64,000 nt of DNA, taken from contig CM037585.1 in the NCBI GenBank assembly GCA_021018995.1, positions 68,760,646 through 68,824,645 on the forward strand. The letters are read 5' to 3'. Numbering within the stretch: position 1 is the first letter of the stretch; every line of letters begins with the position of its first letter. Positions 1-12,211 of this stretch are shown here, in pieces. Below the pieces are notes generated by a model. The model saw only the letters and a list, made by a program, of their open reading frames with translations, was not told the DNA's origin and searched no databases. The stretch comes from Chloranthus sessilifolius (Eukaryota; Streptophyta; Magnoliopsida; Chloranthales; Chloranthaceae). Both the position numbers and the translations under genes were made by a program.

Positions 1-260
1 GTGGTGGGGCAATGAGTGTAGATAAAGCTGAGGGGGAGGGGGTATGTGCTGGCAATGCGATTGGGGGCTTGGCTGACCAAACAGAGGTTGCTGCCTCAAC
101 AGTAGCAGTAGCTTCGTAAATTGTGGGGGTTGCTTCTCTCAATAATTCCTTCCTCTTCTCCCTCTTACCCATCATTGTGCCATTGATACCCCATTATTTC
201 TTTCCACTATTTTTGGGGTTCAGGGCCACTATCTCCTCTTCCCTTTTGAAGGGGTATTTT

Positions 261-1217
261 TCAAACTGCAGAAAGGCCGTGATCAGCCTGCAGTATGGGA
301 GGGCCTGAGGTTTTTTCTTTTACCTTCACCTTCTCACACATATCTTTAATTCCCTCAAAAATTAACTTAGCTACATCCAAGTAGTGGTTTCTGTGAAATG
401 AGAGGAGGGCATCAGCTATGGGGTACTTCCTCTCCTGCTCATGACCAGAACAATACACATTTTTCCTCAACACTGCATCCATGAGCCTGAGTTTGGGATT
501 CAGGTCTCTCTTTCTAATTGAGTCTCCTGAGGCAGTGATTCCTCTAGTTAATTCTTTTATAATTCCAGTAATGGAGGCTGTCAAAGGGGGGCCAAAACTC
601 CACTCAGGGTTATACCCAGCTGGTATCTCTAGTATTGTTACAATGTCTGCCTGGTTGAACAGCATCTCAAAGTTATCAATTAAGACCAGCAGTGCTAGGT
701 TCCCATCATCACCCATTTTTAACTTCATATTCTGATAGAATAATCTCACAATCCTTAGGAAAATCAGTTGTATTGGGGGCCTCAACAGGGGCAGTAGAGA
801 TGTATTAGTTAGATACTCAATGGAGGCAGAGGTCTCTGGTAGCTCCTCAAAGTAGGCTTTATCAAAAATGGTTTCAGCCTCCAGCGGAATTGCTAACACA
901 AACTCAGAAGGGACCCTGAGGTATTCAGTATTCTCTTCCTCCACAACCTCAGGGGCCGCAGTCTTGCCCTTTATCTGTTTCTTCTTTGAAATTTTAGGGC
1001 TCTCAGCAGGTGGGTGCTCTCTGGCCCTCTTCTTTGGGGCAGATTTCTTCTCTTCCTTTAAAATTGTGGGGTTAGTACCAGGTGAGGGCACCACAGAGGT
1101 CTCCAATGTGGAGGCCTTTGCAATCCTTACAGATTTCCTAGTGGCCACAGGACTGCCACTAGGAGTAGGGTCTAGCATAGCCACCAATGTATAGATAAAT
1201 TTTGAACTCTTGGCCAT
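261..1217 (-). CDS. ORF2 of A1: putative plant transposon protein domain (318 codons open)
   Basis: The ATG at 1217 aligns with the ATG of the A2 copy (10106): both begin MAKS and continue with a similar FI.-L--- stretch. Residues about 55-85 are lysine-rich (KKRAREHPP, KISKKKQIKGK), like a nuclear-localisation signal. Residues about 100-300 match the plant transposon protein domain of B and A2, with conserved blocks RLVRLFYQN-like, LVLIDNFEML, RKNVYCSGHEQER and PIADALLSF. The reading frame stops at 261, but homology to the downstream part of A2 ORF2 continues to base 1 in another phase, so the original protein was longer. This is the longest undamaged ORF2 segment in the window and it sits in an element with no pol. 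Its molecular function is unknown. An env-like role has been suggested for ORFs in this position, but I see no signal peptide or membrane segment. Confidence 0.75.
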   Translation of the reverse strand: MAKSSKFIYTLVAMLDPTPSGSPVATRKSVRIAKASTLETSVVPSPGTNPTILKEEKKSAPKKRAREHPPAESPKISKKKQIKGKTAAPEVVEEENTEYLRVPSEFVLAIPLEAETIFDKAYFEELPETSASIEYLTNTSLLPLLRPPIQLIFLRIVRLFYQNMKLKMGDDGNLALLVLIDNFEMLFNQADIVTILEIPAGYNPEWSFGPPLTASITGIIKELTRGITASGDSIRKRDLNPKLRLMDAVLRKNVYCSGHEQERKYPIADALLSFHRNHYLDVAKLIFEGIKDMCEKVKVKEKTSGPPILQADHGLSAV

Positions 1218-2349
1218 GGGTGCTCAAAAATTTTAAAATGAGGGTTCACAAATCTCGAAAAATGCAGAACACAATGAGTAAACACCAAAATACTAAATTT
1301 TGGCCCTACTCTTCTCTGAAAATCAAATCAATCATAGCACAGAGAGGAAATAGAGATCGTACCATTTAAGAGCTAGGGTTCCATCTCAACGTGTTCACAG
1401 CGGCTCAAATCCCCTCAAACCTTGTTCAAAGAGACCGAAAGGTGCTAGGGAACAAAATGGTAAGAGGAAAAAGCTTAAGGTGTAGAGAAGAAAGAAAGAA
1501 CTGGGAGCTCTGGTTGAGTGCACCGAAAACTAGGGCAGACAAATGAAATGAAGAAAAGAGGGGTTTCTCTGAGTTTGTAGAGCAAATCTCGCGGTTCGCA
1601 CAGTTGGCAATAGGTGCTCGCGGAGTAGGATTTTTACGCAGTTGGCTTTTAGGTCCACGAGACGTTCTATGCATTGAAGGGAAAACTGCCTCACATTGAG
1701 AATTGCAAAGCTGACTCAGTGGTGCTAGTGTGCGAGGCTCTGTGCTGCTTCAGAAAGTGACCTCATGCAACTCTCGCGCAGAACAACACTAAAGCCATGC
1801 TTCACATACAGATTTGGTTCACGGAGCAGAAGCAGCTCTGCGAGGCATTTTTCACAGCCTTTGCTCATGCTTTTAGCACGCAAGGAAGCTCAGTGGTGGT
1901 TCATGCAACAAATTTAAGCTTTCTTCAGCTCAGCGAGATAACATTTCTTCTCAATCTTTACTCTATTAGCTCAGTGTAGCACATTGGTGAGTGCATCCAT
2001 GCTGTTGTGCACCCAACCACTGTGCATGGGCACTAAACCTCAGGCAGGTGATTCACTTCAATCATGAAACACATATGCCTATTTAAATCAATAAATTCAT
2101 CAACATTGCAGGATTCTAAAGATAGTTTTTCAGATCAAGTTTAATGCAATTATGATGAGAGCACCTCAACCAATCATCCATAATCATGAACAACAAATTC
2201 CAATGACAAAAATGCACAAGTATCCAACACAATTTAAAAACAAACAGAATAAAGTAAGATAAGCAAATCATCATAACACTAAAAACACCACTGACAAAAT
2301 TCTATAGAACACAAATCAAAATAGAATTTTCATACATATGGTACACTTA
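1218..2349 (-). promoter_or_regulatory. Spacer upstream of A1 ORF2 with CpG-rich CGCG words
   Basis: Noncoding. Bases 1218-1480 look like a plant 5' leader of ORF2 on the minus strand. Bases about 1585-1860 hold scattered TCGCG, GCTCGCGG, CTCGCGCAG and GCGAGG words like those in the A and B LTRs. I see no canonical TATA box here. Bases about 1980-2345 match the spacer after pol in A2 (for example the TGTGCA--GCACTAAA-like stretch near 2030). No other gene is supported. Confidence 0.5.
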
Positions 2350-3887
2350 TTACCAATGTTTGGATCATTGAGCACTAGCTTCCTCCTGAGTAGAGGATGC
2401 ATCACCAATCATATACTGACCTTTCGGATTTGTTAGAGGCTGACTAAACAATATTCCTTCTTCCATCCTATTCAGAGTATTACAAATCTGTCCCAGCTAG
2501 TCTCCAATCTTCTTGATGCTCTGTCCATGAGAATTGACAGTTTGCACCAAGCTCCCTAAATTCTGCATTGAAGCCAACATCTGCTCTTCAAATGAAGAGG
2601 ATCTGGGCTACTGTGGGGGTAGGGCCAACTGGTTAGACTATGGGATAGGTAACAAAAAATTTTACCTTGGTGGGTAACCTTGATTAGACTGGTGTTGGGG
2701 TCTATAAGGAGCAACCATTTACTGCTGTTGGGGCTAAGGATAAGAATCTTATCTCCACCTCAGATTTGGGTGGTTCCTCTAACAATACTCAGTAGGCTGC
2801 TGCCCAAAAGTTTGAGCAGCATTGGCATGCTCCATAACAAAATCAGGAAATTGGTTGGTAGATGGACAATCATGAATAGAATGTGTGAGAGATTGGCATA
2901 TCAAACATGCCTCCTCCACCTGTGCAACCATCCAGGGTTGCATTACATTCATCAATTTATCAAACTTCAAGTTCAGGTTGTCCACCTTCCTCTCCAGATC
3001 ACCTTGCACCTTCACTTCATATATTTCACCTCTAGGTGTGGCCTCTTTCACCATCTTAGCTAGAATTTGACTGTCATTGTGTGACAGAGACTCCTGCTGC
3101 ATGGAATTTGTTCCTATTATGTTAAACAGGACCCATGCTTTCTCAGCTGTCTTGTGGAGGTAGCCACCACCACAGGAAGCATCCACCATATCCCTGCTCT
3201 TGGCATTAATTCCTTGATAAAATACTTGAACAAGCTATCACATTGGGATTTGGTGGTGGGGGCATTGTTTTAACATCTCCTGGAATCTTTCTCAAGCTTT
3301 ATTAAAATTCTCAGTTGAGGACTGAGTGAATGACATAATATTTGTCCTCATTTGACTTGTTTTGTTCATGGGGAAAAATTTAGCCAAGAATTTGGTTTGA
3401 AGGTTACTCCATGACTGTATGTTATTGACTGGAAGCTTTGATAACCATGTGCTGGCTTTTTCCTTTAGTGAGAAAGGAAAAAGCCTCAATTTAGTGGCCT
3501 CAAGCCCCAAACCCCAAACCAGCAATGTTGGAGGTAGTGCAAAGTGCTAAAAACTGGCTTCTTTACTCAGCCCATGAAATGAAGGCAGCATACTAATGGT
3601 GGAGGATTTAATTTCATAGTTCCCCTCAACAGAGGGAAACTGAATGCAGAAGGGGGAGGTGTACTCCCCAGGTGTATTGTATTCTTTTAATGTCCTCTGC
3701 CTCTCAGCCATGACAGTTGGTTCAGTTTCAATAGCAGGGCCTGTGGTGTGTGTCTAGGTTTAAGGATCCCTTCAACCTCTGGATTTGGAAGTTCTAGCTC
3801 AGGGCTTAAAGACCTTCTACCATGCATATACCCACATCCATAGTAAGTACAGAAAATGCTCACAAGCACACACAAAGAATATTTCAA
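2350..3887 (-). pseudogene. gag of A1 (degenerate)
   Basis: Pieces 3687-3887, 3292-3525 and 2779-3189 align with A2 gag. They include the start MHGRRSLSPELELPNPE-like, a core with LRLFPFSLKEKASTWLSKLP (Retrotrans_gag fold), MVDASCGGGYLHKTAEKAW, and a CCHC knuckle CLICQSLTHSIHDC. The first and second pieces are in different frames, and several stops interrupt the rest. The carboxy end is cut near 2350 where the pol deletion begins. The product would be the particle protein, now broken. Confidence 0.8.
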
Positions 3888-4147
3888 ATAAAAATTAGTA
3901 GCTACACATATTTACACTAAAAAAACACAGGAAAGTAAACATAAATAGACTGAGATTTTGGGGGAAGAAAGTGCAAACAGAGCTAGCTACATTCCGGCTG
4001 TAACTTTAGCTTCTCCCTTCTTCTGCTGCCCATTTTTGTAAAATTTCACAAAGAATCAGTAGTACTTTTATTCTAGATTAGTCACAACTACAAAGAATTG
4101 GTTAGTCTAAATTATAATACAATTTAAGCCTACTAAAAAGATCAATG

Positions 4148-4165
4148 TCCTCGACAATGACGCCA
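4148..4165 (-). other. Primer binding site of A1 (tRNA-Asp type)
   Basis: Minus strand reads TGGCGTCATTGTCGAGGA, close to the complement of the plant tRNA-Asp 3' end. It lies six bases inside the LTR edge at 4172. tRNA-Asp priming is usual for the Athila lineage. Confidence 0.85.
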
Positions 4166-4171
4166 AAAATT

Positions 4172-6840
4172 TGTTGGTCGGATTTCAAACTGTTGCTATT
4201 TTATTAAGAACAGTGGAGAGAATAAATCCAGAGTGGAGATGTGGAGATGGGTCATTACAGCAAGTCTAAAACACACACAGTCCTGTAAGATACAGGGTCT
4301 ATTGTAGAAAGTTTTGATAAGTAAGAGTTTGTCTGACAGAGAAATTGATCAAGAACCCAAAATGAGCTATAATAGTAGACCTCCAGATCTGACAATCCTA
4401 AAGAAAGGGAGTTGGGTGTCTCGACTACATTAAATTAATCCTAAAAATAGAGAAATAAAATATAGCTCTATCCTAAAGAAAGGGTTAAGAGGAAGATGAC
4501 GGTAGTGTGTGCCAAAATAATATATAAAAATTATGAGAAGTAAGCAGGTCAAGCTAGAGTTAAATCAGTGATGTAACTTAGATTTAGTCTGTCTCTACAG
4601 TGTTTCTTGCTGAGACGCTATTAAAAGTCTCAACAAGGTAAAAATATCTGGTTTAACCCATACCATTTGGGGCGCTCTTAGGGCTATACTCTGTCCACTC
4701 TAATGGTCAGGGTATCTGATAGAGCCTGTCAAATCTCATTGGTTAAAACAATTGGTAATCTAACCCAGGGGAGTGGGCTGATCATTCCCCCAGCCACTGG
4801 GCCAGATCCAACCATGAATGCCATTGGAGCACTATGTAATGCTAGTGCTACAAGCTCCCCAGATTTGCCAACAGACCTGGCTGACATCCATAGGTATTCC
4901 AACCCATAAGATCCTAAGTGCTTTGCTAAGGCCAACTGCTTACTAGTGCCCACAAAAAGGACCATGCAACAGGTTGAATAAGACTTTAGATTTAGCTGGT
5001 CATTGCTACAAACGACCTGCAATGACTCAGCCTCAAGCTATAATTACTACAAAGAAATTAGATCTAACATCTGATGCCGGCTAGGTAAAACAGAGGGGAG
5101 CCAATTTCTATACAAACCTCCTCACAAGGCTCTAGAAGCTCATATGCAGGGGATAAGAATCTTTCTCAAACATGTGAATGGACATAACTTTAGGGCTATA
5201 CTCTTTCTACTTGAATAGTCACAGGATATCCCATTGGTCTGTCCATCCCACAGAGGCCTGAGAAAGAACATGAGAACTGCTGCAACCACCATGGTCCACA
5301 GGCCTCCGAGCTCTCTGGATCTCGCTACAGATCCAGCATTGCTTTCCATGGGGCTATTAAACCAAGAAAAATCAGATGGTAAATAATAGATCTACTAGAA
5401 ACTGAATGGGCTAGTCCCAAATAGATGGATCTTATAGACATCTAAAGAAACCATAAGATCTTTAGATTCAATTAGGCATTAAACGGCAATCCATTGATGA
5501 ATACAAAACTTATAATAAACTGTCTCCAGGCTGCAGCCTGTACACAACTGCTCATCCACAATCTCAATGTATACCAAAAACCTATTACAAGCTGAAATAA
5601 AACTAAACCTAGCTGCTTACAAGGGGTTAGCTAGCAAGTGCTGGGCTAAGAGAGAAGAAAAATAAGAAAAAGAGATGATCAAACCCTAACCCTAGCCTGC
5701 TGGAATTCTTCGCCGACAGAGGATGAAGGAAAGATAAAAATAATAAACTCTAAGTACACCTTATATACTCTGTCAAAATGGCCATGGCTCTAAGGAGATT
5801 AACCCTAATTTTTCTAGCAGACATGACACTTTTTCAACCCTTCGATGCCTGAAGATATGTGCCTCAAAATCTATGCCTCGAGAAGTGTGCCCTAGCCTTA
5901 GGAAATTCCTAAAAGGTCCTTGAGTTAAAACTGAGAAGTGGAGAGCCCAAGCTTCGCGGGGCTGGTATCTGCTTTTAGCTCATTCACGCAGCTGCTATGC
6001 CTTCGTGGAGTTGTCTTTGGCTGGTGAGAATTGCTTACTCACACAGTCATTCTTTAGTTCATCGCACAGTTCCTTTGCGCTGCCTTGCTATTGTGGAGAT
6101 GATCTGGAGTGCTAAGATTTCTCGCTTAGTTGAGCTTTCAGAAGCTCTCTCTCGCTAAGTACTTGCGTAGTTATACTCCTGCACTTGCGTAGTCAATGGT
6201 AAGGCTTCAGAGTGCATGAGATCTGCGCGAAGAGAATTCTGGGCGTCTCTCTCTTCTAGGGCTACGCGAGAACTTCGCAAGGTGACATTTTATTCAGTGT
6301 ACATATGGACTCGCTGTGTTCTTCGCGCGATTGCTTTGAGGCTTGATCTCCGTGAGAGCTTTGCAACCACAGATTCTAGGGACTTTAACCTGTGAGATCT
6401 TTGTGAGGTCATTTCAGCTGTCCTTCTGACTGTGTGATGTATTTGTACTAGGGCCTCTTCCTTTGCAACTTTAGCTTCGCGAGGAAGCTCCTCAACTCTA
6501 CAAGGTCTATCTTTTGCTGTTCTGATGCATTGCACTTCTTGTTGTCGCAGTCTCCTCTCTTCTCAGCTAACTTCATTCTTCTGCTAGACTTTGGTCAATG
6601 GTGATCAACAACAATGAGTCACCATGGTGAGCACTACCAAGGTGTTCCATTAGGCTTTGTCTGAGCTGTCATCTTTGAGTGTATTCTCTCTCTTTTGGGC
6701 CAAAAAGCAAGGAATTTATATTAAGCTGCACATTTTATTGTTAACTACAAAACACACTTAACAAATGATTATTAGTCTGCTTCAAGGTCCAGCAAAGGCT
6801 AAGTTAAGAGGTGAAAAGTGGTACCTTTCAGTGAATAACA
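4172..6840 (-). repeat. LTR shared by A1 (5' LTR) and A2 (3' LTR)
   Basis: Runs TGTTGGTC...AATAACA in plus-strand reading. A primer site lies directly left and a polypurine tract directly right, so it serves two internal regions. A minus-strand TATA box (GTATATAAGG, 5759-5768) is preceded on that strand by CpG-rich CGCG words at about 5950-6500. It is about 790 bases longer than the far A2 LTR (35016-36897), which lacks the part matching about 4240-4990. The terminal 60 bases of the two already differ by roughly one base in eight by eye, so they may not be sister copies of a single insertion. Confidence 0.8.
5759..5768 (-). promoter_or_regulatory. TATA box of the A1/A2 shared LTR
   Basis: Minus strand GTATATAAGG, followed by a leader and preceded (5950-6500) by the CGCG-word cluster. 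Confidence 0.6.
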
Positions 6841-6864
6841 CATACCCTACCACACCCCCAAACC
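6841..6864 (-). other. Polypurine tract of A2
   Basis: On the minus strand a GGTTTGGGGGTGTGG stretch abuts the LTR start TGTTATTC. This is the expected plus-strand primer site for the 3' LTR of A2. Confidence 0.75.
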
Positions 6865-7106
6865 TATGAGGAACAGTGTCGTCACTGTTTCAGAGAGAAA
6901 GAACATGGGTAGCAGGGTATATTTACAAAAAGAACACAATTAAAATAAAGACAGTACAACAGAATGAGAGTCAATCAAAACACAAATAAGAGATATAAAA
7001 AAGAAAATTTCATTCATAAAGCAGTAATATATATAATACAATTGACAAGGACAAAAGTTCCTAGAAATCAAAGAAATCCTAACTATCTACAATTACAAAT
7101 CTTCCT

Positions 7107-10106
7107 CAGCTGAATCTATATCTATGTGTTCTTGAACAACTTTTTCTTTTTTCCTTCTTGAGAGCAGCAGCTGTGGATCTTGATCTCTTAGCAGTGACCT
7201 TTCTTTGCTTTGTGCTGCTTCTTTTCTTGGGAGTGGGTGCAGGCTATGAAGAGGGTTCTTTGATTTTTACTCTAGGTGCTGATTTTTTGGGATGAGGAGC
7301 AGTTGCAGGGGGAGGAGTTGATGCAGTGTAGAGAGAGGCAGTTGTAGTTGCTAAGTCTCTGTCAACCATAGAAGATAGGGTCTGCTGTAATGCTGCAGTA
7401 GTCCTGACATAATCCTCAGCTCTCTCTTCTACCAGTCTAAGCACCTCATGAAGGTTCTTCACATTTTCTTCTAGCCCATCAGCTATGTACTTCTCCTATT
7501 GGTATAATTGCAAGGTCTTCCTCTAGCCCTGCTTCATCTTCTTTCTCTTCATCTTATGAGTCAATTTAAGCATCTTGATTTGATTGAGGAATGACTGCTT
7601 GATTGCTGTATTTATATCTGCCATCCCCTTGATCACATCCCTTCGGATGTATGGGTTCTCATCTATGGCTCTCTTAAGAGCTGCAAATGGTGGGGTGGAC
7701 AATGAGGAAGCATGAACCATTGCCCTCTTAGTTGGGTCCTCCATGCTGGGGTAGGGAATGGGTAAAGATGATGGAATGGGGAGGGTGGAGGTAGAGGGTA
7801 CTGACTGGGAGACTTCCTCTTCCTCAGGATCAGTTTGGGTGGCAATTGAAGAAGTAAAGGTCAACTCATCCACAGCTGTGGTAGCATCAACTTTAGTCAT
7901 TGCAGGTGAGGTAGGGAGCAGGACTAACAGTTCCTCTACTTCAGGTTGGATGGCCATCTCTCCTGTGGCTATGGCAGGCTCAGGTAGGGGTAAAATTGGA
8001 GGGGTAGGCTGTGGTAAGGGTAGTGATAAAGGTGGTTGAGTTATGGGGGCACGATTTTGGAGGGTTGAATGAATGGCTCGAAGGTTGGCCTCAATGGTTG
8101 TTTGGCTTTAGGTGTTGGCCATCATTTGGATTTAGAGGGAAAGAAGGAGGCTAAGGATTTGGGGTAGGGGGTCAGGTGTGGATTGAATGGCTTCTAGGCT
8201 GGTTTGAATGGTGGCCTGGTTTTAGGTGTTGGTTAAGAGTTGGGTTTGTAGGGCAGTGAGTAGGGTAAGGAGTTGAGGTAGGGAGTCTGAGATGATAGGT
8301 ACTGTGAGTTGAGTGGATTGGATTGCTTGAAATGGAGAAGTAGGTGCATGGTGGAAGATAGAAGGTTGAGGTGAAGTAGGGATTTGGGTGAATTTGGTTG
8401 GCTGGGGTGAATTAGGTAAAGGAGTAAACTCATACCTGATGTTCCCCAAAATGGAGTTCATCATAGTAGAGTACTCCTTAGTGGTGTATGGGTGGTGGTC
8501 ATGGGAATGGTCAAATGGTTCAAAGGTGGAGGGTTCTATGGGTTGAGTTGGATGGTCAGATTTGGGAATGTGGGGGATGTCAGTGAGTTGAGGCTCATTG
8601 TCATAATAGTGAAATGGAGAGGGTGGTGTTGGTGATGATGAGTGTAGATCAGTGGGTATGGGGTCTGGTATGGATGTTGTTTCTGGGATAGGAGTAGGCT
8701 GGGAGACTAGGATAGTTATGGTTTCAATGGGTATATATGTAGGTTGGGGTAAAGTAATGGGTATGGAGCTGGGGGTAAGCTCTCCTTTTGGTGTAGGTTA
8801 CTTTGACAGGTGGGCAGGGTATATGGGAAATGGTTGAGTAGGGGCTGCTGGTGTGAGGGTAGGCATGGACATAGGTATTGGTATAGGTATAGGGATGTAC
8901 ATAGCAGGGATGGTGGGCTGTGGGATAAGGAAGGGAGGTGTGGGCAAGGGTATGGTAGAGATATTAGCAGAGATGGTAGTAGCAGAGATATCAGCAGAGG
9001 TGGCAGCTGCAGAGGCTGAGGTAGCAGCTTTAGCTTCTTGGATGGTGGGGGCTGCTTGAGCCAACTACTCTTCCTTCTTTTTCTTCATCAGTTTATGGCT
9101 AATCCCCCATTGCTTCTTCCCACATTTACTAGGGGGCAAGTTCACTGTCTCCTCATTCATATGGAAATGGTATCCCCCTAGCTTCAGCAGAGTAGTGATA
9201 TGTCTGTAATAAGACAGGGCATGAGGCTTCTGCTTCTTCTTCACCTTCTCATGGATGCCCTTCATCCCCTCAAATATGATCCGGGCAGCATCAATGTAAT
9301 GGCCCAAGGAGAAGGAATAGAGGGCATCATCTATGGGAGCCCTTCTCTCTTGCTGGTGCCCAGAGTAGTAGACATTCTTCCTCAACACTCCATTCATAAA
9401 TCTTAGCTTGGATCCAAGTCCTTTTTTCTGATGGATATCCCAGATGCCGTAATCCCTCAAGTAATCTCCTTTACAATCTCTGGAATGGTGGCAGTCAATG
9501 GTGCTCCCAAGCCACACTTAGGGTTGTAGGTGGCTGGTATATCTAGGATTTCTGCTATCCCAGCTAGGTTTACTAGCATTTCAAAGATATCAATGAAGAC
9601 CAGCAGAGCAGGGTTTCCATCATCACCTGTCTTGACCCTGATGTTTTGATAGAACAGTTGCACTAGTCTAGGAATAATTAACTGCAAAGGGGGCTTGAGC
9701 AGGGGTAATAGAGAGGCCTTGGTTAGGAATTGAATGGATGCAATAGCTAAGGGTTCTTCCTCAAAGAATGCCTTATCAAAGGCAGTCTCACCCTCCAGTT
9801 TAATGGCAGTCACAAATTCAGAAGGAGTTGTCAGTGGATTGGGCTCCTCATCAACCTCCTTGCCCTTCTTCTGCTTTTTCTTAGATATCTTAGGGCTTTT
9901 GGAAACAGGGGGGTGGTCTTTGGCCCTCTTCTTAGGTGGTGATTTCTTCTTGTTAAAAGGGGCATCGGAGGCAGCAGCAGGCTCAATGGCCTCCACAGTG
10001 GCTGCCTCTGTAATCCTCACATACTTTCTTTTGGCCACAGATTGTCAGTTGGTTGAGGGTTCACCAAGGCTATTAGACTATCAATGAATTTGCAGCTCTT
10101 AGCCAT
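7107..10106 (-). pseudogene. ORF2 of A2: plant transposon protein domain plus Pro/Ser linker and basic tail
   Basis: The start ATG is at 10106 (MAKSCKFIDSL...). The domain lies at 10038-9065 in two frames, with PKKRAKDHPP, LVQLFYQNIRVK, LRKNVYYSGHQQERRAP and DALYSFSLGHY. Then comes a low-complexity Ala/Pro/Ser/Thr segment (about 9060-8000), a helical carboxy segment with YIRRDVIKGMADINTAIKQS (7670-7540), a coiled-coil-like stretch (7462-7350) and a lysine/arginine-rich end near 7110-7240. B ORF2 has the same order. Several frameshifts break it. The full protein would have been about 1000 residues, probably nuclear (inferred from the basic ends). The function is not known. Confidence 0.75.
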
Positions 10107-10732
10107 GGTTACACAGATTCTTAAAAAATTAGGTTTTGAAATTCAAATCTAAGGTAGCTCCCATTCCACTAAGGTTACACCACACAGACTCCTCGAAAAA
10201 CTCTAATCAAAGTAAAGGAACTACTAAAGGAAGATCACAGCTGGGGGAAAATAAAGTACTTACCCTTATAATCTAAGGTTTTAGTTGAAATGCTGCACAA
10301 TGAATCAAATCCCTCCACACCAAGTGCAAACTGGTTGGAAGCTGATGTGGAGAAAAGTGGTAGGAGTAGGGTGAATGTGTTTGAGTAGAATGAGCAATAA
10401 AGGGGAAAGAAGGTAAGGGAGAGCTCAGAGTGCGCACTGGAAGTTAGGGCAGAGAGATAGGATAATGAAAAATGAAAAAGTCACGGGGTATAAATGGGTG
10501 AAACCCGTGCCTCACGAGGTTCTCGCCAGGTAGTCGCTAAGCAGAGTACATCTCGCGCAACTGAAATGGAATCTCACGACAAGTATGTTTGCAGAGAAGA
10601 AAAGGCCTCGCGGGGTTCAATTTCAGTCACTCTTCAGGTGTTTCGCTCGTGAGGCTCTCGCGGAGATGCAAATATCATATCAGAGTCTTGCGAGCACACT
10701 GTATTTGCCTGAATTATGGCTCGTAGGGCTCA
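10107..10732 (-). promoter_or_regulatory. Spacer upstream of A2 ORF2, CGCG-word cluster (part 1)
   Basis: No gene. Bases 10107-10480 are an AT-rich leader. Bases about 10505-10700 hold many CpG words (CTCACGAGGTTCTCGCC, TCTCGCGCAACT, CCTCGCGGGG, CTCGCGGAG). The cluster continues after element B at about 28590-28650 (CGAGAAAG, ACTCGCGACGG). Elements A1 and B have the same kind of cluster in the same position. Confidence 0.55.
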
Positions 10733-10737
10733 GTTAG
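10733..10737. repeat. Target site duplication of element B, left copy (GTTAG)
   Basis: GTTAG directly precedes TGTTGGGC and is repeated exactly at 28577-28581 after the other LTR. Confidence 0.95.
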
Positions 10738-12203
10738 TGTTGGGCTATTTTAAGTGCTTGCTACTGACTTTATTGGAGACAGTGATAAGAATGGGGTTAG
10801 TAAAAATAAATCAAAGGTGGATTAAAAACTAAGAGCAGCAAGCCTAAAAACACACAGTCCTGCAAGATATAGGGCCTGTCATAGCAAGTTTTAATAAGTA
10901 AGAGTTTGTCCCACAGGGAAAGTTGATCTAAAGCTCCAAGGGAGCTATCTTTAGTAGGCCCTCCAGATCTGGCTACAGATCTAGTAATCCTAAATGGAAG
11001 GGGATTTAAGGTCACTATTATCTAAATCCTAAGGTAACCTAATGCCTAAACTACAGAAATGGTTGAGAAGAATGATGGAGTGTGAGAAAATAAATATAAA
11101 AGGGTGAGAAGTAAGCTATTAGGTACATATCTGATGGGTCTTATAACTCATACTCAGATCTGCTGCTATAGAAATCTTGTCCAATGGCTACATTATCACC
11201 AAAGAGGAGAAATGATCCAACTCATCCCTGTGCCATGATCCAATCCCTTATGGCTATAACTTGTCCACTTAAATGGTCACAGACTATCCAATAGGGGAAC
11301 CACAATTCAGAGATGGGTCAGAACAAGTTTATCATTGTAGGCAATACTTCTTCCAGGCTACCAGCTCAAGAGTCCATAGGAACCTCAACCTCTAAATTTC
11401 TGAGTGTGGGGCTAGGCCTGCAATGTGCACTAGCCTGGACACACAGAACCAACAAGAGTTTGAGTACTAGCTTTTAAGCTTAGCTAGTTCACTGCTTTAG
11501 AAAGACAGCAGTGATCCAGTCACAAGCCTACAATCTCTACAGCCAGATTAGATAAGCCATTTGATGGTGGGTCTATACAAATACAGGGGAGTCTGTCTCT
11601 GCACAATCTCTCACAAGGCTACAAGCACAAGTGTAGAGAAGAAGGATCTATCTTAGATCTGTGGATTGGCCTCACCCTAGGGCTATAACCTGTCCACTTG
11701 AATGGTCACAAACTATCCATAGAGGCTATCCTCTTCACAGAGGTCTAAGACAAAACAAGAACATTGCTGCCACCACCATGTTCACAAGGCTACCAGCTCA
11801 AGCTCCCATGGGGATTCAGATTTAGTGGATCCTGTGGTGGGGCTACGCCTGCAATGTGCCTAACTTGGATACACAGGTCACTTGGATCTAAATAAAACCT
11901 TTAAGAACAATCCTTCATTGCTTACAATACAACTTAGCAATGGAGAATCTCAAGGTAGCAGCCTTGTACAGAGCAACTCTCAAGACACCAATCCCATACA
12001 TGCACAAAATCCTATTATATAACTCTATTAAAACTATTCCAAATAGACATACAAAGGCATAGTCAGCAAGTGCTGGACTATGGAGGGAAGAAAAAAGAAA
12101 CAAAGAAACTGCCTAAACCCTAACCTTAGCCTACTGTAATTCTATAGTTGGTTCCAAGAAGGAGTACAGAAGTCAAGTCATTTAAACCTAAACTAGGCTT
12201 AGG

Positions 12204-12211
12204 CTTATATA
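12204..12211 (-). promoter_or_regulatory. TATA box in the 3' LTR of B
   Basis: Minus strand TATATAAG, at the same place as 27580-27587 in the 5' LTR, which is the copy that would start the genomic RNA. Confidence 0.6.

Larger units (their letters stand above)
1..6840 (-). mobile_element. A1: pol-less Athila-like LTR element, left-truncated by the window
   Basis: Read on the minus strand this element runs 5' LTR (4172-6840), tRNA-Asp-type primer site (4148-4165), degenerate gag (about 2350-3887), a spacer, then ORF2 (1217 leftwards). Protease, RT, RNase H and integrase are absent: gag sequence passes at about 2350 directly into sequence matching the post-pol spacer of neighbour A2 (about 28640-29030). 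Its 3' LTR must lie left of the window. The element is non-autonomous by structure. Its LTR also serves as the 3' LTR of A2. Confidence 0.8.

Noticed and set aside
8222..9064. GT-rich plus-strand sequence with GGTATAGGTATAG-like runs, possible minisatellite or plus-strand gene
   Set aside because: It is the reverse of the low-complexity Pro/Ser/Ala/Thr linker of A2 ORF2, as the matching region in B shows.
10489..10496. TATAAATG on the plus strand as a TATA box for A2 ORF2
   Set aside because: It points the wrong way for the minus-strand ORF; the minus strand reads only TTTATACC there, so I make no TATA call.
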